DNA from: Caulobacter vibrioides
GTDB lineage: Bacteria > Pseudomonadota > Alphaproteobacteria > Caulobacterales > Caulobacteraceae
Reading direction: 5' to 3'
Length of the DNA: 49,927 nucleotides
NCBI GenBank assembly: GCA_001449105.1
Contig: LNIY01000088.1
Location: 1-49,927, forward strand
Shown: piece after piece, positions 18,758 to 26,016 of the stretch
How the letters are laid out: every line of letters begins with the position of its first letter
How positions within the stretch are numbered: the first letter of the stretch is position 1
Translations under genes and position numbers: made by a program
Notes under the pieces: model-generated
Told to the model about the DNA's origin: nothing
The model's database searches: none
What the model saw: only the letters and a program-made list of their open reading frames with translations

Positions 18758-19911
18758 CCCTTAGCGGCGGCCTCTCCCGGCCCGGCGAACGCGACCGGCC
18801 GATCATCAAGTTCATGGAGATCGACTGGACCTTCTGCCTGCTCCTGTGCCTGATCGCGGGCTCGGGGGCGCTGATGCTGTTCTCGATCGCGGGCGCCTCG
18901 TGGGAGCCCTGGGCCGACAAGCACCTGCTGCGCTTCGGCCTCTACTTCATCATGATGATCATCCTGGCGATGGTCGACCTGCGGGTCTGGTTCACCCTGG
19001 CCTATCCGATCTACGGCGTGGGCCTGCTGCTGCTGGTCGCGGTGGAGGTGGTCGGCGACGTGTCGCTGGGCGCCCAGCGCTGGCTGTCGATCGGCGGCTT
19101 CCGATTCCAGCCGTCCGAGATCATGAAGATCGGCGTGGTGCTGGCGCTGGCCCGCTACTACCACGGCCTGTCGGCCGACAGCGCCCGGTTCTCCTGGCGG
19201 CTGCTGGTGCCGGCGGCGATGATCGGCGCGCCGGTGCTGCTGGTGGCCCACCAGCCCGACCTCGGCACGGCCATGCTGATCGTCATGACCGGCCTAGCCA
19301 TCGTCGTGCTGGCCGGCCTGTCCTGGCGGGTGATCGCCACCGGCGTCATCGGGGCCCTGGTCGCCATCCCCCCCTTCGTGCTGTTCGTGCTGCACGACTA
19401 CCAGCGCAAGCGGGTGCTGACCTTCCTCAACCCCGAAGCCGACCAGTCGGGCTCGGGCTACCACATCTATCAGTCGAAGATCGCCCTGGGTTCGGGCGGC
19501 CTCCTGGGCAAGGGCTTCGGCCTCGGCTCGCAGAGCCAGCTGAACTTCCTGCCCGAAAAGCAGACCGACTTCATCTTCGCCACCCTGGCCGAGGAGTTCG
19601 GTTTCGTCGGCTGCCTGTGGGTGCTGGCGCTGTACGGCATCGTCATCTTCATGGCCCTGCGCATCGCCTCGATCAGCCACAGCCACTTCGGGCGCCTGGC
19701 CGCTTCCGGCGTGACGGCGACCTTCGCCCTCTACGTGCTGATCAACGGCGCGATGGTCATGGGCCTGGCGCCGGTGGTGGGCGTGCCCATGCCCATGCTG
19801 TCCTACGGCGGCACCGTGATGATGACGGTGATGATCGGCTTCGGCCTGGTCCAGGCCGTGCGCGTCCACCGCTACACCGAAGTCACCAGCGGCAAGGGCT
19901 CGCTGATGTAG
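18754..19911 (+). CDS. rodA: Peptidoglycan glycosyltransferase RodA
   Basis: A 385-aa SEDS-family protein with ten predicted helices. Seen: GAQRWLSIGGFRFQPSEIMK, HQPDLGTAMLI, LTFLNPEADQSGSGYHIYQS, and the ending LAPVVGVPMPMLSYGGT, all SEDS hallmarks; the catalytic Asp of this group is the one in QPDLGT or nearby extracellular loop. It polymerises lipid II with PBP2. It overlaps mrdA by four bases and is the last gene of the operon. Confidence 0.95.
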   Translation: MTLSGGLSRPGERDRPIIKFMEIDWTFCLLLCLIAGSGALMLFSIAGASWEPWADKHLLRFGLYFIMMIILAMVDLRVWFTLAYPIYGVGLLLLVAVEVVGDVSLGAQRWLSIGGFRFQPSEIMKIGVVLALARYYHGLSADSARFSWRLLVPAAMIGAPVLLVAHQPDLGTAMLIVMTGLAIVVLAGLSWRVIATGVIGALVAIPPFVLFVLHDYQRKRVLTFLNPEADQSGSGYHIYQSKIALGSGGLLGKGFGLGSQSQLNFLPEKQTDFIFATLAEEFGFVGCLWVLALYGIVIFMALRIASISHSHFGRLAASGVTATFALYVLINGAMVMGLAPVVGVPMPMLSYGGTVMMTVMIGFGLVQAVRVHRYTEVTSGKGSLM

Positions 19912-19986
19912 GCGACGCCTTCGCGTCTCCTATTTACGCGCGTCAATTTGAGTGCCAGTCTCCTCTTCCTTTCAGGGGAGGGGCGC

Positions 19987-20865
19987 ATGAAGTCTTGGTT
20001 GATCGCGGCCGCGGCGACGGTCGTAGCGGCGGGGCTGGCCGGCGCGGCGCAGGCCGGTACGCCATATCCCATCAAGATGAAGTGCGCCGTCGGCGGCGAG
20101 AGCTTTACCCACACCGGAACGGCCTCCTACAGCACCTGGGGGCAGCGGCCTGACGGCAAGCCCTATGGCAGCTGGGAATTCCCGATGCCGCTGCCGGTCT
20201 GCCCCGGCAACGGCCTGGTCATGTATCGCGACTTCACCAAGCCCGAGCTGAAGCAGCTTCCGGCGCTGCTCGCCTCCGAGGCCTACAAGGCCCTCGCCGA
20301 CGACGCTTCCTACTATCGCGCCGCCTGGCTGGAACGATCGCTGAAGGGCGAGGCAGACCCGCTGTGGCTGGTGCTGCAGGCCAGCTGGCAGGTAGACGAC
20401 GATCCGATCCGCAAGGCCCGCTACCAGCGAGAGTTCGCGCAAGCGGTCGAGGCCGAGCCGGCCAGGCCTGGCGACGCCGGCTGGATGGGCAAGCAGGGCC
20501 GGGCGGCCAACGCCCGCCGCGAACTGGGCCAGTTCGACGCCGCCAAGGCCGACCTGGCCAGGCTTGAGATCGACAAGCTTGTCGCGGCCCTGCCGGCTCC
20601 GCCTAGCGACGGGGTCGGAGAGCCCGAGGACGTCGCCGCCCGGAGGGGCGTGCTGGGCTATCTGGGCAGGCTGCGCGACGTCGTGAACCGAGGTGACGCC
20701 TCGTCGGAGCCGATCGACATGGTCCCGCCGATGGTCGCCGCCAATCAATGCTTGGACCTGGAGGCCAAGGGGCAGGCCCCCGAAATCTGCAAGATCGAGC
20801 GTGTCGCCAAGAGCATGGAGATGGTGCGCAAGGCGCGGGCTGAACGCGCTGGGGCGGGGTCGTAA
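19987..20865 (+). CDS. Secreted hypothetical protein
   Basis: A 292-aa protein with a signal peptide (about 1-23, cleavage after GAAQA) and GGGGAGGGGC before the ATG. The mature part is soluble and helical, with four cysteines (KMKCAVGG, LPVCPGN, ANQCLDLE, EICKIERV) that could form two disulfides in the periplasm. The helical middle (residues about 90-215) may hold TPR-like repeats (YRAAWLERSLKGEADPLWLV). No family is recognised. It lies 75 bases after rodA and may be an independent gene; its stop faces that of a winged-helix regulator 19 bases away. Confidence 0.8.
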   Translation: MKSWLIAAAATVVAAGLAGAAQAGTPYPIKMKCAVGGESFTHTGTASYSTWGQRPDGKPYGSWEFPMPLPVCPGNGLVMYRDFTKPELKQLPALLASEAYKALADDASYYRAAWLERSLKGEADPLWLVLQASWQVDDDPIRKARYQREFAQAVEAEPARPGDAGWMGKQGRAANARRELGQFDAAKADLARLEIDKLVAALPAPPSDGVGEPEDVAARRGVLGYLGRLRDVVNRGDASSEPIDMVPPMVAANQCLDLEAKGQAPEICKIERVAKSMEMVRKARAERAGAGS

Positions 20866-20884
20866 CCCCGCCCGCCGTTCTTCG

Positions 20885-21181
20885 TCAGTCGATGCCTTCG
20901 ACCAGCTCGCGCAGATAGGCCACGTGCTCCCTGAAGGCCTTGGCGCCGGCCGCGCTCACCGCCGCCCGCGTGCGGGGTCGCTTGCCGACGTGGTCTTTCA
21001 GGATCTCGACATAGCCGGCCTTCTCCAGGGCGGTCAGGTGGCTGCCGAGGTTGCCGTCGGTGGCCTGGGTGATCGCCTTGAGCCGCGAGAACTCCGGCGG
21101 ATCGCGGTCGCGCTCGGCATAGAGCGCGGCCATGATCTTCAGGCGCAGGGGCTGGTGGATCAGGTCGTCGGCCTTGGCCAT
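20885..21181 (-). CDS. Winged-helix transcriptional regulator (HTH_34 type)
   Basis: A 98-aa protein that is only a winged helix: LIHQPLRLKIMAALYAE, then FSRLKAITQATDGNLGSHLT as helix-turn-helix, LEKAGYVEILKDHVGKRPRT as the wing, and SAAGAKAFREHVAYL. This is the winged helix DNA-binding family PF13601. It follows a membrane protein gene on the same strand with two bases between, so the pair is one operon. Two CTCTG-N5-CAGAG palindromes upstream of the operon are the obvious candidate operators. Confidence 0.88.
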   Translation of the reverse strand: MAKADDLIHQPLRLKIMAALYAERDRDPPEFSRLKAITQATDGNLGSHLTALEKAGYVEILKDHVGKRPRTRAAVSAAGAKAFREHVAYLRELVEGID

Positions 21182-21183
21182 GC

Positions 21184-21753
21184 TCAGGCCCTCGCCAGCC
21201 AGACGCCGCTGACGAACAGCCCGACGCTGGCGCTGGCCATCCAGAAGGCGAGCACTTCGGGGAAGGCGTAGAAGCCGATCATCGTCAGGGCGAACATCAC
21301 GGCCCCGATCGCCAGGTAGCGCCGGGCGACGAACACGCCGACGGCCGCGTAGATCGTCCCCACCATCAGGCCCGGAAAGGCCAGGTAGGCCGCCGGATCG
21401 GCCGGCTTGAGCACGTAGAAGGTCGACATCACGAAGACGATGGCTACGGCCATGCCGCCGATCATCTTCAGCGTCGCGCCGCCGGCCTTGGCGCCGGAAG
21501 CCTGCACGGCCTTCTCCGCCGGCCGGGCCAGCACGATCGAGCCGATCGCGCCCACGGTGTCGAGCACCAGCCAGGCCCAGCCCCACTGGTGGGGCGGCAA
21601 CAGGCCCATGCCGAGATAGCCCAGCATCCAGATCACGCTCCACAGCATCAGGATCGGACCGCCGATCCGGTAGCCGCGCAGGGTGGCGCCCCGGCGGGTG
21701 GTTTCCTGTATGTCGGCCAGCGCGGCGGCGGCCTCGGTCTTGCTCAGCACCAT
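21184..21753 (-). CDS. Hypothetical membrane protein paired with the winged-helix regulator
   Basis: About 189 aa with a short N-terminal soluble segment (KTEAAAALADIQETTRRGAT) and five hydrophobic helices. ATG 21753 was chosen because GGAGGACGTG sits directly before it; the frame also allows ATG 21765 and stays open to 21819. Such HTH_34 plus polytopic-protein pairs are widespread in alphaproteobacteria; the membrane protein's function is unknown. It is co-transcribed with the regulator, which probably represses the pair. Confidence 0.8.
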   Translation of the reverse strand: MVLSKTEAAAALADIQETTRRGATLRGYRIGGPILMLWSVIWMLGYLGMGLLPPHQWGWAWLVLDTVGAIGSIVLARPAEKAVQASGAKAGGATLKMIGGMAVAIVFVMSTFYVLKPADPAAYLAFPGLMVGTIYAAVGVFVARRYLAIGAVMFALTMIGFYAFPEVLAFWMASASVGLFVSGVWLARA

Positions 21754-21779
21754 CACGTCCTCCATGGAGCCCCAAAGCT

Positions 21780-21826
21780 CTCTGTGGTGCAGAGTGGTCT
21801 CGTCGCTTAACTCTGTCAAGCAGAGT
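21780..21826. promoter_or_regulatory. Two palindromic operators, CTCTG-N5-CAGAG
   Basis: Perfect 5-5-5 palindromes at 21780-21794 and 21811-21825 (the second extended to ACTCTG/CAGAGT at 21810-21826). Their centres are 31 bp apart, three helical turns, so two dimers would bind the same face. A third CTCTG half-site starts at 21829. They lie just upstream of the membrane protein and winged-helix operon, and fit autoregulation. Confidence 0.7.
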
Positions 21827-21841
21827 CCTCTGAATTGATCG

Positions 21842-22480
21842 TCAAGGGTTCAGGGCGCCGACCAGCAGGCTCGCCGCCAGCAGCAGCATCACCGCGCCTA
21901 TGACCAGGTCGAGCACGCGCCAGGACGCCGGCCGGGCGAACAGGGGCGCCAGGAACCGCGCGCCGAAGCCCAGGGCCGAGAACCACGACAGGCTGGCCAG
22001 GGCCGCGCCGGTCATGAACGGCGGCCGTTCGACGGCGGGCAGGCTGGCGCCGACCGCGCCCATCAGCATCACCGTGTCGATGTAGACGTGGGGGTTCAGG
22101 AAGGTGAAGGCGGCCGTGCCTGCCAGGGCCGCGCCCAGGCTGATCCCGGGCTGGTCGGCCAGGGCCAGGGCTTCAGGATTGGCCGCCCGGCGCAGGGCGC
22201 TGACGCCGTACCAGGCCAGGAACGCCGCCCCGCCCAGGCTCAGCGCCAGCGCCAGGCCCGGAAGCAGCGCCAGGAACGCGCCGAGCCCGCTGACGCCGGC
22301 CACGATCAGCGAAGCGTCGGCCAGGGCGCAGAACAGCACGATCGGCAGCACGTGCTCGCGCTTCAGGCCCTGGCGCAGCACGAACATGTTCTGCGCGCCG
22401 ATGGCGACGATCAGGCCGGCCGAAAGGGCGAAGCCCTTTGCAAAGGCCGGGGCGAAGGCGGGGAGGAGGGCGGTGCTCAT
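21842..22480 (-). CDS. argO: LysE-family amino-acid exporter (ArgO/LysE type)
   Basis: A 212-aa protein with about six hydrophobic segments and the LysE family signatures GLIVAIGAQNMFVLRQGLKR and FLNPHVYIDTVMLMGAVG. It exports basic amino acids (arginine, lysine or canavanine). It is divergent from a LysR regulator of the ArgP/LysG group, whose start lies 68 bases away, the classic layout for this system: the regulator senses high Lys/Arg and activates export. Confidence 0.9.
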   Translation of the reverse strand: MSTALLPAFAPAFAKGFALSAGLIVAIGAQNMFVLRQGLKREHVLPIVLFCALADASLIVAGVSGLGAFLALLPGLALALSLGGAAFLAWYGVSALRRAANPEALALADQPGISLGAALAGTAAFTFLNPHVYIDTVMLMGAVGASLPAVERPPFMTGAALASLSWFSALGFGARFLAPLFARPASWRVLDLVIGAVMLLLAASLLVGALNP

Positions 22481-22524
22481 GCCGGCTTGATGGCGGCGGG
22501 TGCTGCGGTAGTCTAACTAAGGAT

Positions 22525-22542
22525 GCTAAACCGAAATTAGGC
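22525..22542. promoter_or_regulatory. Candidate ArgP operator between argO and argP
   Basis: An interrupted inverted repeat GCTAA-N7-TTAGGC (22525-22542) lies within a cluster of CTAA/TTAG tetramers between the divergent exporter and LysR genes. LysR proteins bind interrupted dyads in such spaces. Not a CtrA site, which would read TTAA-N7-TTAA. Confidence 0.45.
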
Positions 22543-22548
22543 AGGCTA

Positions 22549-23469
22549 ATGCTGGACTATGCCTCCCTGGCCGCGGTGGCGGCGGTCGCGCGCGAGGGCG
22601 CCTTCGACAAGGCCGCCGCCGTGCTGGGCGTCACGCCGTCGGCGGTGTCTCAACGGGTGAAGGGACTGGAGGAGCGGCTGGGCGCGGTGCTGCTGACCCG
22701 CGGCCAGCCCTGCCGGCCCACCGCCATCGGCGCGCGGCTGTGCGCCCATGTGGAGCAGGTGCGGCTGCTGGAGGGGGATCTGGTCGCCGACCTGCCGCGC
22801 CTGGCCGACCTGTCGGAGGGACCGGCCGTGGTCCGCATCGCGGTCAACGCCGACAGCGTCAGCACGTGGTTCCCGCTCGCCGCCGCGCGCTTCGCCGGGG
22901 AGACCGGCGCCATGCTGGATCTGGTCATGGACGACGAGGCCCACACCGCCGAGCGCCTGCGCGACGGCGAGGTGCTGGCCGCCGTCACCGCCGATCCCGC
23001 GCCGGTCGTCGGCTGCAAGACCTATCCGCTGGGCGCGATCGAGTACGTCGCCACCGCCAGCCCGGCCTTCATGGCCCGGACCTTTCCCGAGGGCTTCGAC
23101 GCCGAGCGCCTGCGCCATGCGCCGCTGCTGCGATTCGACCGCCGCGACGGCCTGCAGGCCCGCTGGGCGCAGGAGGCCCTGGGCGTGCGGCCCGAAGGTC
23201 CCGTGCACTGGACGCCGGCCACGCAAGGCATGCTCGACATGAACCTGGCGGGCCTGGGCTGGGCGATGACGCCGCGCGCGCTGGCGCAGCCGCATCTGGC
23301 GTCGGGCCGGCTGGTCGAGCTGCCGCCGGGGCGTTCCATCGCCGTCGCCCTCTACTGGCAGCGCACGCGGCTGGCGGCGCGGCTGCTGGATCGGCTGACG
23401 GCGGCGGTGCGGACCACGGCGGGCGAGGCGCTGGTCGAGGCTATTGCGGATCGACCTTCGCCAAGCTGA
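22549..23469 (+). CDS. argP: LysR-family regulator ArgP (IciA/LysG group)
   Basis: A 306-aa protein. The HTH reads LAAVAAVAREGAFDKAAAVL followed by GVTPSAVSQRVKGLEERLG, the ArgP/IciA pattern, with a substrate domain containing IAVNADSVSTWF and a C-terminal GLGWAMTPRAL. ArgP family members sense lysine and arginine and control their own gene and argO/lysE. The ATG opens the conserved first helix (MLDYASLAAVA). Divergent from the exporter. Confidence 0.9.
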   Translation: MLDYASLAAVAAVAREGAFDKAAAVLGVTPSAVSQRVKGLEERLGAVLLTRGQPCRPTAIGARLCAHVEQVRLLEGDLVADLPRLADLSEGPAVVRIAVNADSVSTWFPLAAARFAGETGAMLDLVMDDEAHTAERLRDGEVLAAVTADPAPVVGCKTYPLGAIEYVATASPAFMARTFPEGFDAERLRHAPLLRFDRRDGLQARWAQEALGVRPEGPVHWTPATQGMLDMNLAGLGWAMTPRALAQPHLASGRLVELPPGRSIAVALYWQRTRLAARLLDRLTAAVRTTAGEALVEAIADRPSPS

Positions 23470-23481
23470 GCTGTCTCTCCA

Positions 23482-23589
23482 CCGAGCATCCCCGCGAAGG
23501 CGGGGATCCAAGCCGAGCCTGCGGACAATCCGCGGCCGCGCCCCATCCTGAACGTCAGCTTGGGTCCCCGCCTTCGCGGGGAATGACGG
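23482..23589. repeat. Palindromic element related to type II
   Basis: Outer arms with CATCCCCGCGAAGGCGGGGATCC and GGGTCCCCGCCTTCGCGGGG enclose inner pairs CCAAGC/GCTTGG and a loop different from those at 7318 and 49759. It sits between the convergent argP and dinB genes. Arms are related, loops are not, so it is a relative rather than a copy. Confidence 0.75.
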
Positions 23590-23608
23590 ATAGAGGCGAG
23601 GCGTCGCC

Positions 23609-24865
23609 CTACTTGTTCTTCAGCGCCCGGCCGGTGACGACCGCGCCCAGGCCGTACTTGCCGCGCAGGGCGTCGATGGCGGTCTCGTTCTTCAGGGCCC
23701 GGCGCTCGTCGCCGGCGAAGAAGTCGTCGGCCGCGCCGGCGGCGGGGACGAACTCGGTCAGGCCCGCGCCGATCAGGCGATAGGAGCGGCCGGGCGGCTC
23801 GGCGGCCAGCAGTTCGCGCGCCACCTGGAACAGGGTCTGGGCCGTCTGGGTCGGGACGGGCAGGGTGCGGCGACGGGTGTGGATCTTGAAGTCGGGCGTG
23901 CGCAGCTTCAGCGTCGCCACCCGGCCGGCCACCTCTTCGCGACGCACCTGCCGGGCGACCTTCTCGCAGAGGGGCCACAACTGGTCCTCCAGGTCCTCGC
24001 GGCGAAAGAGGTCGTCGTTGAAGGTGGTCTCGGCGCTGACCGTCTTGCGAACGCTGTCGGGATCGACCGCGCGGGCGTCCTCGCCGTGGGCCAGGCGGTG
24101 CAGCCGCAGGCCGCCTGCGCCCAGTTCCTTGGCCAGGGTCTTCAGGTCGGCGTTGGCGATGTCGCCGACCGTGCGCAGGCCAAGGCCCGCCAGCGTCGAG
24201 ACGGTGGCCGGGCCGACGCCCGGCAGGATCGACACCGGCTTGGACGCCAGGAACGCCACCGCCTCGGCCGCGCCGATGGCCGAGAAGCCGCGCGGCTTGT
24301 CCAGTTCCGAGGCGATCTTGGCCAGGAACTTGTTGGGGGCCAGGCCGATAGAAACGGTCAGGTTCTGCTCGGCCTCGATCTCGCGCTGCACCTTGGCCAG
24401 CATCACCGCCGGCGGCGCGCCGTGCAGGCGCTCGGTGCCCGAAAGGTCGATCCAGGCCTCGTCCAGCGATAGCGGCTGCACCAGCGGCGTCAGGTTCGAG
24501 AGCCGGGCCATGATCAGCGCGCTCTCGTGCTTGTACTTGGCGAAGTTGGGCTTCACCACGACGGCGTCGGGGCACAGCTGCAGCGCCTTGTACATCGGCA
24601 TGGCCGAGCGCGCCCCGCTCATCCGGGCGATGTAGCAGGCCGTGGTGACGACGCCGCGCTTGCCGCCGCCGACGATCACCGGCTTGTCGCGCAGGCTCGG
24701 ATCGTCGCGCTTCTCCACCGAGGCGTAGAAGGCGTCGCAGTCCAGGTGCGCCATCGAAAGCCGGCCCAGCTCCTCGTGGAAGACCGTGCGCGGCGAGCCG
24801 CACGAGGGGCAGCGCGGCGCCTTGCGCTCGCCGGTCCACAGGCAGTCTCGGCAGAGGGCCTTCAT
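23609..24865 (-). CDS. dinB: DNA polymerase IV with N-terminal zinc ribbon
   Basis: A 418-aa Y-family polymerase. Before the palm domain there is a zinc ribbon, Cys5-x2-Cys8 and Cys19-x2-Cys22, an extension found in alphaproteobacterial DinB. Catalytic acidic residues: Asp42 (HLDCDAFYASVE) and Asp135-Glu136 (SLDEAWID). The helix-hairpin-helix GVGPATVSTLAGLG and little-finger domain follow. It performs error-prone translesion synthesis; the extreme C-terminus is GRALKNK, with no clear beta-clamp motif there. ATG overlaps the HAD gene stop (ATGA). No LexA box (GTTC-N7-GTTC) was seen in the local upstream. Confidence 0.93.
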   Translation of the reverse strand: MKALCRDCLWTGERKAPRCPSCGSPRTVFHEELGRLSMAHLDCDAFYASVEKRDDPSLRDKPVIVGGGKRGVVTTACYIARMSGARSAMPMYKALQLCPDAVVVKPNFAKYKHESALIMARLSNLTPLVQPLSLDEAWIDLSGTERLHGAPPAVMLAKVQREIEAEQNLTVSIGLAPNKFLAKIASELDKPRGFSAIGAAEAVAFLASKPVSILPGVGPATVSTLAGLGLRTVGDIANADLKTLAKELGAGGLRLHRLAHGEDARAVDPDSVRKTVSAETTFNDDLFRREDLEDQLWPLCEKVARQVRREEVAGRVATLKLRTPDFKIHTRRRTLPVPTQTAQTLFQVARELLAAEPPGRSYRLIGAGLTEFVPAAGAADDFFAGDERRALKNETAIDALRGKYGLGAVVTGRALKNK

Positions 24866-25518
24866 CGCGGTTCGCGGGTGATCGCCTCGCGGATGGCGAC
24901 CTTCAGGTCGGGCCACAGGTCGATGCGGGCGTGGCGGTCGGGGGCGCTGGGGGCGAGGGGACGCAGGCGCTCGTCGGCCACCATCTGGAAGCGGCCGACG
25001 GCCGGGGCGCTGGCCGCCACCGATTCAAGCTGCGGCAGCAGGTCGTCGACGAACACCGCCGGCCCCTCGACCCGCCCGGCCAGCTCGGCGGCCGACGGAC
25101 CCTTGGGGCCTGAATTGATGATCAGCGGATAGTCGAAGCCATGGGTCTTCAGCCAGCGGGCGCGGGTCTGGCGGCCGTGCTCGGGGGCGTTGGTCAGAAT
25201 CACCACGTTGGCGTCCAGCGACAGGTCGGCCAGGGCGTCGGCCGCGCCCTCGGCGGGCTCGAGGTCCTCGCCGCCGTCGCGGAAGAAGTCGTCGAACAGC
25301 GCCCGGCCCGCGATCAGGTCCAGGTGCTCGGTCTCGCCCGGGCGGTAGATATTCTGGAACAGCGCGAAGCGGTCGACGCGCAGCTCGAAGCCGTGTCGGC
25401 CGATGAACGCGCCGAAACCGGCCATGAACCGGGCCAGCACCTCGTCGACGTCCACGATCACGAGCGGACGGTGCGCGTCGAGCGTGCAGGTCTTGAGGTC
25501 GGGTGAGCAGGCGTCCAT
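24862..25518 (-). CDS. HAD-family hydrolase
   Basis: A 218-aa HAD phosphatase-like protein. Motif I is IVDVDEVLARF, with Asp23 as nucleophile and Asp25; motif II VVILTNAP; motif III a lysine in NSGPKGP; motif IV PAVFVDDLLPQ with the metal-binding Asp pair. Likely a small-molecule phosphatase. It is upstream of dinB with ATGA overlap, and its start is divergent to divK, 123 bases away; both promoters share that space with the CtrA-like site. Confidence 0.88.
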   Translation of the reverse strand: MDACSPDLKTCTLDAHRPLVIVDVDEVLARFMAGFGAFIGRHGFELRVDRFALFQNIYRPGETEHLDLIAGRALFDDFFRDGGEDLEPAEGAADALADLSLDANVVILTNAPEHGRQTRARWLKTHGFDYPLIINSGPKGPSAAELAGRVEGPAVFVDDLLPQLESVAASAPAVGRFQMVADERLRPLAPSAPDRHARIDLWPDLKVAIREAITREPR

Positions 25519-25547
25519 TTGTGTGCGATCGGTCGTTGGAAACGCGA

Positions 25548-25562
25548 TTAGCGCGGGCTTAA
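25548..25562 (+). promoter_or_regulatory. CtrA-type binding site upstream of divK
   Basis: TTAG-N7-TTAA (25548-25551 and 25559-25562) matches the CtrA consensus TTAA-N7-TTAA at seven of eight positions, 80 bases before the divK ATG. In C. crescentus, divK transcription is CtrA-dependent, so this is expected; direct binding is inferred. Confidence 0.6.
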
Positions 25563-25641
25563 GGATATTCGTGCGATCTGAGGATGAAGAAGCGGCGCGA
25601 ATCCCTCACGTGTCGCCACGGACCGTATGGTCGGGGTCAGG

Positions 25642-26010
25642 ATGACGAAGAAGGTCCTCATCGTCGAGGATAACGAGCTGAACATGAAGCTCTTTCATGA
25701 TCTGCTCGAGGCCCAGGGCTACGAGACCCTGCAGACCCGTGAGGGACTGCAGGCGCTGTCGATCGCCCGTGAGCACCGCCCTAATCTGATCCTCATGGAC
25801 ATCCAGTTGCCCGAGATTTCGGGCCTGGAAGTGACCAAGTGGCTCAAGGAGGACGACGATCTGTCACATATCCCCGTCGTCGCCGTTACGGCATTTGCGA
25901 TGAAGGGCGATGAAGAGCGGATTCGCGAGGGCGGCTGCGAGGCGTACATCTCGAAGCCGATCTCGGTGTCGCACTTCCTCGAAACCATTCGCCGACTGCT
26001 GGAGAGGTAA
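25642..26010 (+). CDS. divK: Single-domain response regulator DivK
   Basis: A 122-aa receiver domain: acidic pocket Glu9-Asp10, phosphoacceptor Asp53 in [10 protein letters not shown], switch Thr in [10 protein letters not shown], and Lys in ISKPIS. There is no output domain. Sequence is nearly identical to C. crescentus DivK as remembered. It is phosphorylated by DivJ, dephosphorylated by PleC, and acts through DivL to lower CtrA activity; it localises to the poles. Five codons (MVGVR) lie before the annotated ATG; M-T-K-K is the known start. pleD follows after six bases. Confidence 0.97.
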   Translation: MTKKVLIVEDNELNMKLFHDLLEAQGYETLQTREGLQALSIAREHRPNLILMDIQLPEISGLEVTKWLKEDDDLSHIPVVAVTAFAMKGDEERIREGGCEAYISKPISVSHFLETIRRLLER

Positions 26011-26016
26011 CAGGCC

